Origin: Bacilli bacterium
GTDB taxonomy: Bacteria; Bacillota_I; Bacilli_A; RF39; UBA660
Reading direction: 5' to 3'
Assembly (NCBI GenBank): GCA_017397685.1
Contig: JAFQID010000028.1
Coordinates: 1-57,843, forward strand
Length of the DNA: 57,843 bases
Positions 51,937 through 57,843 of the stretch are shown in pieces. A program made the position numbers and the translations under genes. The first letter of the stretch is position 1. Each line of letters begins with the position of its first letter. The notes under the pieces were generated by a model that saw nothing but the letters and a program-made list of their open reading frames with translations, made no database searches and was not told the origin of the DNA.

Positions 51937-51961
51937 ATAAAAAGAACTAATGAAAGTTCTA
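51937..51961 (-). terminator. Terminator of the DUF4143 ATPase gene
   Basis: AGAACT (51943-51948) pairs with AGTTCT (51955-51960); on the minus strand a T-rich tail follows. Confidence 0.7.
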
Positions 51962-51967
51962 ATTATT

Positions 51968-53173
51968 TTAATTTTCTTCTTCGAGTAAAAAATCAATTAA
52001 ATTTAAATGTACTATACCATCTTTTGATAAATCTATTTTATCTAATGATATTATATATTTTGGATAGTTGTCTTCTATCTTTTTATATACACCAAATTCT
52101 CTTTCTATAGTTTTATTGCTATCTTGCATTTCGTATGTTACTTGAAAATATTTAATAACACCTTCTTTTTTTGCTATAAAATCAACTTCTCCGTTCTTTG
52201 TTTTACCTATAAACACTTCATAATTTCTATTTATTAGTTCATTATAAACTATGTTTTCTAATATAATATAAGTTTTAAATTCTGGATTATTATTTTTTAT
52301 TTGTGCTATTCCTAAGTCGGTTGCATAATATTTATTTAATGTCTTTAAAACTGATTTTCCTGCTATATCATATCTATATACTTTTTTTAAAATTAAAGCT
52401 TTGCATAAAGCGTCTATATAGTTGTATAGTGTTTCATTAGATATTTTTTTATGTTCTTTTTCTAGATAATTAATTATATTTTCTGCGGAAAACTCTCTAC
52501 CTGCTGTTTCTATTAAATATTGTAAAATCATATCGAATAAAATTGTATCTTTTAAATTTAACCTTTTTACTACATCTCTTAGAATAATCGAATCATATAC
52601 ACTATGTAAATAATTTTTAATATCAATTTCGTTTGTGAACTCACATCTATTAGGTAGTCCGCCCCAGCGAGCATAATCCCAAAATGTATTTATGTCCTGC
52701 CCATCTTTATTTGTTAATTTTATAAATTCTTTATATGAAAGAGGATTTATGTTAAATAATACGTATCTGCCGGATAAAACGGATGATAGTTCATCAGATA
52801 ACATTTTACTATTAGAACCGGTGATGAATATACTTATATTTTTTACTCTAGCTCTGATTGAATTTATAACTCGTTCAAAATTATTGACATTTTGTATTTC
52901 ATCTAAAAATAAATAATACATTTTTTCATCTTTAATATGATTTTTTATGTAATTATTAAGTTTTTTATAATCTAATAATTCTTCAAATTCGATAAACTCG
53001 AAGTTTATAAATATTATATGCTCTTCATCAATATTTCTTTCTTGTTTTAGTTCTTCTATTATTTGACTTAATATAACAGATTTTCCACATCTTCTTATTC
53101 CAACTAATATTTTAATTAAATCCGAATTATAAAAACCTCTAATTTTTGATAAATATTGTTCTCTAATTAACAT
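51968..53173 (-). CDS. AAA_14/DUF4143 ATPase
   Basis: This 401-aa protein starts with an AAA_14 ATPase domain (VGIRRCGKSVILSQII, Walker A near 27-34; YYLFLDEIQNV, Walker B; FITGSNSKML, sensor) and ends with a DUF4143 domain (YYATDLGIAQIKN, then EVDFIAKKEGVIKYFQVTYE, a nuclease-like PD-(D/E)XK pattern E-V-D-F...Y-F-Q-V). Such proteins are widespread, often in accessory regions, and their role is not settled. GAGGTG precedes the start. Its operator-promoter is at 53178-53280. Confidence 0.85.
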   Translation of the reverse strand: MLIREQYLSKIRGFYNSDLIKILVGIRRCGKSVILSQIIEELKQERNIDEEHIIFINFEFIEFEELLDYKKLNNYIKNHIKDEKMYYLFLDEIQNVNNFERVINSIRARVKNISIFITGSNSKMLSDELSSVLSGRYVLFNINPLSYKEFIKLTNKDGQDINTFWDYARWGGLPNRCEFTNEIDIKNYLHSVYDSIILRDVVKRLNLKDTILFDMILQYLIETAGREFSAENIINYLEKEHKKISNETLYNYIDALCKALILKKVYRYDIAGKSVLKTLNKYYATDLGIAQIKNNNPEFKTYIILENIVYNELINRNYEVFIGKTKNGEVDFIAKKEGVIKYFQVTYEMQDSNKTIEREFGVYKKIEDNYPKYIISLDKIDLSKDGIVHLNLIDFLLEEEN

Positions 53174-53177
53174 TATA

Positions 53178-53280
53178 TCACCTCTATTACATTATATAAC
53201 ATCTTTCACTATTTGTAAAGTTATTACGGTCTATCGTAATAACTTTTTGTTTTTGAATTTTATTACGGTTTGTTTTATAT
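53178..53280 (-). promoter_or_regulatory. Operator-promoter of the DUF4143 gene (103-bp repeat, copy 1)
   Basis: On the minus strand TTTACA (plus 53214-53219) and TATAAT (plus 53191-53196) are 17 bases apart. Overlapping the -35 is an 11-bp inverted repeat AAGTTATTACG (53218-53228)/CGTAATAACTT (53235-53245), with a third half-site TATTACGG further upstream at about 53261. The whole block recurs at 53638-53740. Confidence 0.8.
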
Positions 53281-53295
53281 ATATTGTTTCTCCTT

Positions 53296-53550
53296 TTAAT
53301 GCTGTTTTTTTAACATCGTCATTTTTTTTACAACTCTACATTTATCATTCATTGTTTTTGCCTCTTGTTTATATATTTCATCTAATTCATTATTAATTCT
53401 TTGTTCTGTGGCTGATACATAGGAAGGATCAATTTTTTCTGTATGAAATGCAAAACCAGAATTATGTTTATTTTTTTGTGTTGTAGCATTGATTTCGTTT
53501 ATTTCTTTTTTATATATTTCAGAAAGTATACATTCTAATTTACTTTTCAT
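53296..53550 (-). CDS. Hypothetical protein (84 aa) next to the duplicated operator
   Basis: The protein is charged, helical and soluble (MKSKLECILSEIYKKEI, later EQRINNELDEIYKQEAKTMN), ending in a basic KKMTMLKKQH tail. Its 5' leader and ribosome site are a copy of the leader that precedes the Nudix gene. It lies between the two operator copies and may be a small DNA-binding or antitoxin-like protein, but this is only suggested by size and place. Confidence 0.45.
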   Translation of the reverse strand: MKSKLECILSEIYKKEINEINATTQKNKHNSGFAFHTEKIDPSYVSATEQRINNELDEIYKQEAKTMNDKCRVVKKMTMLKKQH

Positions 53551-53640
53551 AAAACACCTCTTTCTTATTTTTTTATTATTTATCTTTTTAATTTCTTTAA
53601 TATTTTAGAACCTGTTTTTGCTCTATCTATTATACTGTCA
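53551..53640 (-). pseudogene. 3' remnant of a third paralogue of the 54387/55092 family
   Basis: These 90 bases match 54358-54447 with about four mismatches: the last 19 or so codons of the 219-aa gene (DSIIDRA...TGSKILKKLKR then stop), the intergenic stretch and the ribosome site. The match stops exactly at 53640, where the copied operator-promoter begins. No full-length gene is present, so this is the tail of a lost or truncated paralogue. Confidence 0.8.
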
Positions 53641-53740
53641 CCTCTATTACGTTATATAACACCTTTTGCTATTTGTAAAGTTATTACGGTCTACCGTAAT
53701 AACTTTTTGTTTTTGAATTTTATTACGGTTTGTTTTATAT
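53638..53740 (-). repeat. 103-bp operator-promoter repeat, copy 2
   Basis: About five mismatches distinguish it from 53178-53280. The inverted repeat is here a perfect 12-bp arm pair (AAGTTATTACGG/CCGTAATAACTT). The -35 TTTACA is intact, but the -10 reads TATAAC instead of TATAAT, so strength may be reduced. It reads toward the 84-aa gene. Confidence 0.85.
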
Positions 53741-53751
53741 GGCTTATCTTT

Positions 53752-54357
53752 TTAACGAGTTTTTTTATTCAATGATTTTTTATATATTTCTATTAAGTCT
53801 GGGTCGTTTTGATTTTCTGGCAAATTATCTAAATCAAAAAATTTCATTTCTTTAGATTCACTATCCCATTTAATATCTCCAGAATAATTTCTAACACAAT
53901 AAAGAGCTGTATTATTAATAACAACATCTCCGTTTGGATATTCGTTTCTTCTGCTGTTACCTGATACTATTGCTATTAATTCTAGATTTTCTTCTGTTAT
54001 ATCAAGGTTAGTTTCTTCTTTTACTTCTCGAATTACTGTATCTTCAAATCTTTCCCCTAATTCTTGACATCCTCCTGGCAAGCCCCATCTATCATTATCG
54101 GCTCTTGATTGCATTAATATTTCTCCGTTATTGTTTACTATTATCGCTGCCGCACCATCTTGAAGAAGGACAAATTTGTGTTTTAGTACTCCCATGCAAA
54201 GTCTTGTAAATACTGGATATCCAATAATATTACTTAGCTCTATTATTTCATTTGGAGTTAATTTATTTATAATTTCTATTAATTCCTCATAATTTATATT
54301 TCTTTTTTCTTGGTTTGTTAAGTTTTTAATTTTATCTAATATTTCTTTATTTGTCAT
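53752..54357 (-). CDS. Nudix hydrolase with N-terminal extension
   Basis: The 201-aa protein has a helical N-terminal region of about 60 residues followed by a Nudix domain. The box runs from GGCQELGERFEDT to REVKEETN (GX5EX7REXXEET), preceded by the substrate loop RWGLPGG. It lacks a Cys-rich zinc ribbon. It resembles ADP-ribose or NUDIX proteins of Bacillota with unknown substrate. It lies 29 bases after paralogue B and shares its leader sequence with the 84-aa gene. Confidence 0.85.
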   Translation of the reverse strand: MTNKEILDKIKNLTNQEKRNINYEELIEIINKLTPNEIIELSNIIGYPVFTRLCMGVLKHKFVLLQDGAAAIIVNNNGEILMQSRADNDRWGLPGGCQELGERFEDTVIREVKEETNLDITEENLELIAIVSGNSRRNEYPNGDVVINNTALYCVRNYSGDIKWDSESKEMKFFDLDNLPENQNDPDLIEIYKKSLNKKTR

Positions 54358-54386
54358 AAAATACCTCTTTCTTAATTTTTTATTAT

Positions 54387-55046
54387 TTATCTTTTTAATT
54401 TTTTTAATATTTTAGAACCTGTTTCTGCTCTATCTATTATACTGTCAATATCTCCGTATACTAATCCTGTGTCTATCATGTCTTGTATGTCGCTTAGTTT
54501 AACATTTTTTACATATTCAATATCAAATAAGTTTAATTGATTTTTTATATTTTCAGGTATAAGTTCTACAAAACGGCCTTGTTTTAACAAATGAAGTAAG
54601 TATAAGTTATAAGGTAATTCAATTAAGTATGGTAATTCATAGTTTTCATTATCACTATATAAATTATACCAAGTACCATGTTCTGTGTTTAATAAATTAC
54701 TTATTTGTCCTTTAAACAAATCTTTAGCTACTGTTGTTATATGATTTTTATCAAACTCTCCGTCAATATAACGATCTAATATTTCTTTCATTTTTGCATC
54801 TGGTTGCATTATACTTAACTGTGAATATATACCCCTATTATTATCGTAATTTATATCATCCCATGATATTATAGAACGTTCAATAAAACTCCTTATTGTA
54901 TTTGTGTTATTAGTGCTCAAAATATTAAAGTCAATGTTATTTCTATTTCTTTGAATAACATTTTTTTTATATTTTTTTATTTCTTCTTCTTTTTCTTCTA
55001 AAGTATAAATATCTATACTATTTTCTTTTTTATCATATATTAACAT
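54387..55046 (-). CDS. Unknown family, paralogue B (219 aa)
   Basis: It shares its first 36 residues (MLIYDKKENSIDIYTLEEK) and its last 70 (YNLYLLHLLKQGRF, KNQLNLFDIEYVKNVKLSDIQD, ETGSKILKKLKR) with paralogue A, while the middle has diverged. The upstream leader CCAGGGGAGGAATCAAATATG-type site is identical in both. The protein is soluble with no recognised domain. The conserved end LFDIEYVKNVKLSDI...DTGL may be a binding module. Tandem duplication with divergence suggests selection for variety. Confidence 0.7.
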   Translation of the reverse strand: MLIYDKKENSIDIYTLEEKEEEIKKYKKNVIQRNRNNIDFNILSTNNTNTIRSFIERSIISWDDINYDNNRGIYSQLSIMQPDAKMKEILDRYIDGEFDKNHITTVAKDLFKGQISNLLNTEHGTWYNLYSDNENYELPYLIELPYNLYLLHLLKQGRFVELIPENIKNQLNLFDIEYVKNVKLSDIQDMIDTGLVYGDIDSIIDRAETGSKILKKLKR

Positions 55047-55091
55047 ATTTGATTCCTCCCCTGGTTAATATTATTTATTTTTATATAATAT

Positions 55092-55889
55092 TTATCTTTT
55101 AATTTTTTTTAATATGAGAGAGCCTGTTTCAGCTTTTTCAATAACTGTGTCCATAGTTCCGGTTAATAAACCTGTGTCTATTATATCTTGGATGTCGCTT
55201 AGTTTAATATTTTTTACATACTCTATATCGAATAAAGTTAATTGTTTTTTTATGTCTTCAGTTGTTAATTCACTAAAACGCCCTTGCCCTAGTAAATGTA
55301 GTAAGTATAAACTTCTTGGCATAGTCATTAAATAGGCTAATTTCCAAATTTCTTTTGAACTTGTTTCGTAACCAACTATATATGGATTACCTTTTGTTTG
55401 AAGTAAATCGTATAAATAGTTGTATCCTAATTTTCTTTTTTTCTCTGGTGAAAATAATTTTATTGTGTCCCATTTTTTAAACACTGAATCATACATATTT
55501 TCATATGCACTTCTTGGCATATTAGAATCATAAACTCCAGAAATATAATTTTCAAATATTTCATCTATATCTTCTTTTGAGATTGAAGCGTTACCTATTG
55601 ATGGATTAATTTCTTGCTTTAATAAACTTGCATAGGCTACGCTTTCTAATGATGAATATGTTTCATAATTAGGTGTATATATGTAAAGGTTATTAGTTGT
55701 ATTTTTGCGAAAGTTGTTTGGATATACAAAACGTTTCATTGTATCTTTATCAGTGGTCGTTAAACTGTAAAAATCTATATTACTTTTATTTCTTTGTATA
55801 ACATTTTTTTTATATTTTTTTATTTCTTCTTCTTTTTTTTCTAAAGTATAAATATCTATACTATTTTCTTTTTTATCATATATTAACAT
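55092..55889 (-). CDS. Unknown family, paralogue A (265 aa)
   Basis: Same N- and C-terminal modules as paralogue B, with a longer, mostly different middle region (about residues 45-190) holding SSLESVAYASLLKQEINPSIG and WDTIKLFSPEKKRKLGYNYLYDL. It starts 30 bases after obgE with a strong GGGGAGG, so it is probably co-transcribed with obgE. Soluble; no known family. A third copy survives only as the tail at 53551-53640. Confidence 0.7.
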   Translation of the reverse strand: MLIYDKKENSIDIYTLEKKEEEIKKYKKNVIQRNKSNIDFYSLTTTDKDTMKRFVYPNNFRKNTTNNLYIYTPNYETYSSLESVAYASLLKQEINPSIGNASISKEDIDEIFENYISGVYDSNMPRSAYENMYDSVFKKWDTIKLFSPEKKRKLGYNYLYDLLQTKGNPYIVGYETSSKEIWKLAYLMTMPRSLYLLHLLGQGRFSELTTEDIKKQLTLFDIEYVKNIKLSDIQDIIDTGLLTGTMDTVIEKAETGSLILKKIKR

Positions 55890-55919
55890 ATTTGATTCCT
55901 CCCCTGGTTAATATTATTA

Positions 55920-57203
55920 TTAGAAGATTCTCTCTTCGTATTCGAACTCTTGATCTAGTATTTTTACTATGTCTCCCTCTTTTGCTCCTAGGTGAGATAG
56001 TTCTTCATCTACTCCTAAGTTTTTAAGTTTTTTTGCAAATCTCATAGCTGATTCATCTGAGTTAAATTTTGTCATTTTAAGTAATGTTTCTAGTTCTTTT
56101 CCCGATACTATCCATACTCCATCTGATTCTTTTTCTATTTTATATGGTTTTGTTTTTTTGAACTCATATAATACATAATCTTCAAATTCTGATTCTTTGT
56201 ATGGATTTGCGTCTTGTGTTTCTATCAAGATTTCTTTTAATCCAAATATTAGCTTTTTTATTCCTTCTCTAGTTGCGGCGCTTACTTCGATTATTTTTAG
56301 GTTTGGATATTCTTTTTTAAATCTTTCTAGATTTTCTTTGGAATTAGGTAAATCCATTTTATTTGCAACTATTAGTTCTTTTTTGTTATATAATTCTTCA
56401 CTATATTTTTTTATTTCATTTCTTATTATTTTATAGTCCTCTATTACATCTCTTCCATCAACTTGTCCAAAGTCTAGAACGTGTGCGACTATTTTACATC
56501 TTGATGCGTGTTTTAAGAATTTGTCTCCAAGTCCTATTCCTTCACTTGATCCTTCGATTAATCCTGGTAGGTCCGCTACTACATAACTATAATCATCTGC
56601 TTTTACTACTCCTAGGTTTGGAGTGAGTGTTGTAAAATGGTAGTCTGCAATTTTTGGCTTTGCTGCGCTTATGCAAGATATAAGAGAACTTTTTCCAACT
56701 GATGGGAAACCTACAAGGCCTACGTCGGCTAGTAATCTAAGTTCACAAATTACATTTCTTGATTCTCCAGGCTGTCCATATTCACTTGTTGTAGGTGCTT
56801 TGTTTTTGTTAGTTTTAAATGCTGCGTTTCCTTTTCCACCTCTTCCACCTTTTGCAATAATAGCTTCCTGATTTGCTTTTGTTAAATCTGCGATTATAAG
56901 GTTAGTATCAGCATCTTTTATTGTTGTTCCGATTGGCACTTCGATTATTGTATGGTTTGCTGATGCTCCGGTCATATCGCTACCTTTTCCTGGTAGACCA
57001 TTTTCTCCTTTTATAGTTTTTTTATATCTTAAGTCTATTAGTGTTTTTAACCCTGGATTTGCTTTAAATATTATATCTCCTCCATGTCCACCATTTCCTC
57101 CGTCTGGTCCCCCCATTGCGACATATTTTTCACGATGAAAAGAAGTGCACCCATCTCCACCTTTTCCACCTTCTATTTTTAATATTACTTCATCTATAAA
57201 CAT
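55920..57203 (-). CDS. obgE: GTPase ObgE/CgtA
   Basis: This 427-aa essential GTPase acts in 50S assembly and stress control. The glycine-rich Obg fold (GGKGGDGCTSFHREK, GGPDGGNGGHGGD) leads to the G domain: GFPSVGKSSLI (G1), DLPGLIEGSSEGIGLG (G3), ANKMDLP (G4) and SAATREG (G5), followed by the OCT domain near the end (ETLLKMTKFNSDESAMRFAKKLKNLGV). In Bacillus obg lies near spo0B; here the downstream neighbours are the unknown paralogues. Confidence 0.97.
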   Translation of the reverse strand: MFIDEVILKIEGGKGGDGCTSFHREKYVAMGGPDGGNGGHGGDIIFKANPGLKTLIDLRYKKTIKGENGLPGKGSDMTGASANHTIIEVPIGTTIKDADTNLIIADLTKANQEAIIAKGGRGGKGNAAFKTNKNKAPTTSEYGQPGESRNVICELRLLADVGLVGFPSVGKSSLISCISAAKPKIADYHFTTLTPNLGVVKADDYSYVVADLPGLIEGSSEGIGLGDKFLKHASRCKIVAHVLDFGQVDGRDVIEDYKIIRNEIKKYSEELYNKKELIVANKMDLPNSKENLERFKKEYPNLKIIEVSAATREGIKKLIFGLKEILIETQDANPYKESEFEDYVLYEFKKTKPYKIEKESDGVWIVSGKELETLLKMTKFNSDESAMRFAKKLKNLGVDEELSHLGAKEGDIVKILDQEFEYEERIF

Positions 57204-57260
57204 ATTTTATCCCCTCGCTAATATATTTTAACATATTTTCTATTTTTTTAATAATTTATG

Positions 57261-57843
57261 TTATTTTTTTCTTCCAAAAGTCATTCCAATTTTTTGTAAT
57301 AACTCTCCTTCTTTACTATTTGGTAGTATTGTTTTTCTTTGTTTGTATACCCACTGACCTAATTTTATTTTTCCGTTTTCATCATATTCATATCCATTAT
57401 TAGTTTTGAAATCTAAATGAACATTTAAATTTCCATATGTTTCATAGTATTTTTTGGCATATTCATATTTTTCTTCCCATGCTAGTTTTTCATTACTAAA
57501 TGTAACTGCTATTTCTTTTATTTTTTTTCCTTCATTGGAATTTAACCATTTTCCAAGTTTTAGTCCATTTTCATCATATTCGTATCCATTATTAGTTTTG
57601 AAATCTATTGGGACATCTATATTTCCATAAACTTCGTAATATTTTTTTAATAGTCGATATCCTTGCATCATATTTATACTTCTTTTAGGAAAGAATAATC
57701 CGATTTTTTCTAACATTTCTGCTTTTGGAGAATTATGTGCTAATGTTTTTCTTTGTTTGGCTACCCATAAACCTAGTTCTACACTTCCACTATCATCATG
57801 TTCATATCCATTATTTGTTTTGAAGTCGATTGGAACTTCTAAA
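57261..57843 (-). CDS. Helicase-associated (HA) domain repeat protein, 5' end beyond the window
   Basis: The frame is open to the right edge, so the gene is partial. At least three copies of a roughly 65-residue repeat are visible, each with (V/L)P.DFKTNNGYEYDENG, LG.W and a Lys/Arg-rich helix (QRKT). This is the helicase-associated domain found in tandem at the C-termini of DEAD-box/UvrB-like helicases or alone in some phage-like and accessory proteins. It binds nucleic acid in characterised cases. No ATPase part is seen here. Confidence 0.7.
   Translation of the reverse strand, partial: LEVPIDFKTNNGYEHDDSGSVELGLWVAKQRKTLAHNSPKAEMLEKIGLFFPKRSINMMQGYRLLKKYYEVYGNIDVPIDFKTNNGYEYDENGLKLGKWLNSNEGKKIKEIAVTFSNEKLAWEEKYEYAKKYYETYGNLNVHLDFKTNNGYEYDENGKIKLGQWVYKQRKTILPNSKEGELLQKIGMTFGRKK

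Noticed and set aside
57105..57115. C6 run in obgE as a slippage site
   Set aside because: It encodes conserved Gly codons of the Obg fold (GGPDGG) and is short; no sign of frame change.

Overview
The window comes from the chromosome of a very AT-rich, low-GC Gram-positive bacterium, most likely an uncultured member of the class Bacilli (Erysipelotrichales/RF39-like gut lineages are my guess). The evidence is a DnaB-DnaI primosome pair, a threonine T-box, Bacillus-like gene neighbourhoods (queA-tgt-yrzE, 6S RNA-tcdA-rarA, xerD-deoB, rpsT next to spoIIP, yqeG-yqeH), strong AGGAGG or GGTGAT ribosome sites, and TGA used as a stop (for example at 3989-3991), which excludes the Mycoplasma code. 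Parts of an engulfment/sporulation set are present (SpoIIM, SpoIIP and a SpoVB-like flippase).

Layout. 1-9.6 kb: a secreted protein, peptide deformylase, a SipW-like surface protein followed by CvpA, thioredoxin and a DUF5684-like protein, then queA-tgt and membrane proteins. 9.7-13.4 kb: a probable 6S RNA, tcdA, an AbiE-type toxin-antitoxin pair under a consensus promoter wrapped in a perfect inverted repeat, and rarA. 13.5-16.6 kb: two tandem surface-protein paralogues whose promoter carries a G8 tract in its -35/-10 spacer, a classic design for phase variation. 16.6-20.8 kb: xerD-deoB-RNA methyltransferase-phosphoesterase. 20.9-24.4 kb: an accessory stretch with a hexapeptide-repeat protein, a ZIP transporter, and a 1.46-kb segment bounded by 13-bp direct repeats that holds a replication-type HTH gene with iteron-like palindromes, a 115-nt hairpin and several smaller ones. 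24.4-31.1 kb: mnmA, spoIIM, a 35-aa membrane peptide, four tRNAs, galE, a polysaccharide deacetylase, a hydrolase and a Nudix protein. 31.1-39.1 kb: thrS without a TGS domain behind a T-box and an unknown gene, several lineage-specific proteins, and a truncated SpoU-type methyltransferase between two copies of a 43-bp terminator repeat. 39.1-51.9 kb: dnaI-dnaB, uvrC, GNAT, spoIIP, rpsT, a transglutaminase-like protein, and yqeG-yqeH-mutL-miaA. 51.9-57.8 kb: a DUF4143 ATPase, a 103-bp operator-promoter present twice, two paralogues of an unknown family plus the 3' remnant of a third, a Nudix protein, obgE, and a helicase-associated-repeat protein cut by the right edge.

Housekeeping operons are thus mixed with short accessory islands that show duplication, repeat-based switching and toxin-antitoxin or mobile-element features. 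The best candidates for undescribed biology are the switchable surface operon (13.5 kb), the hairpin-rich 22.0-23.5 kb segment, and the duplicated regulated module at 53.2-55.9 kb. All identifications rest on reading translations and motifs; no database search was run.
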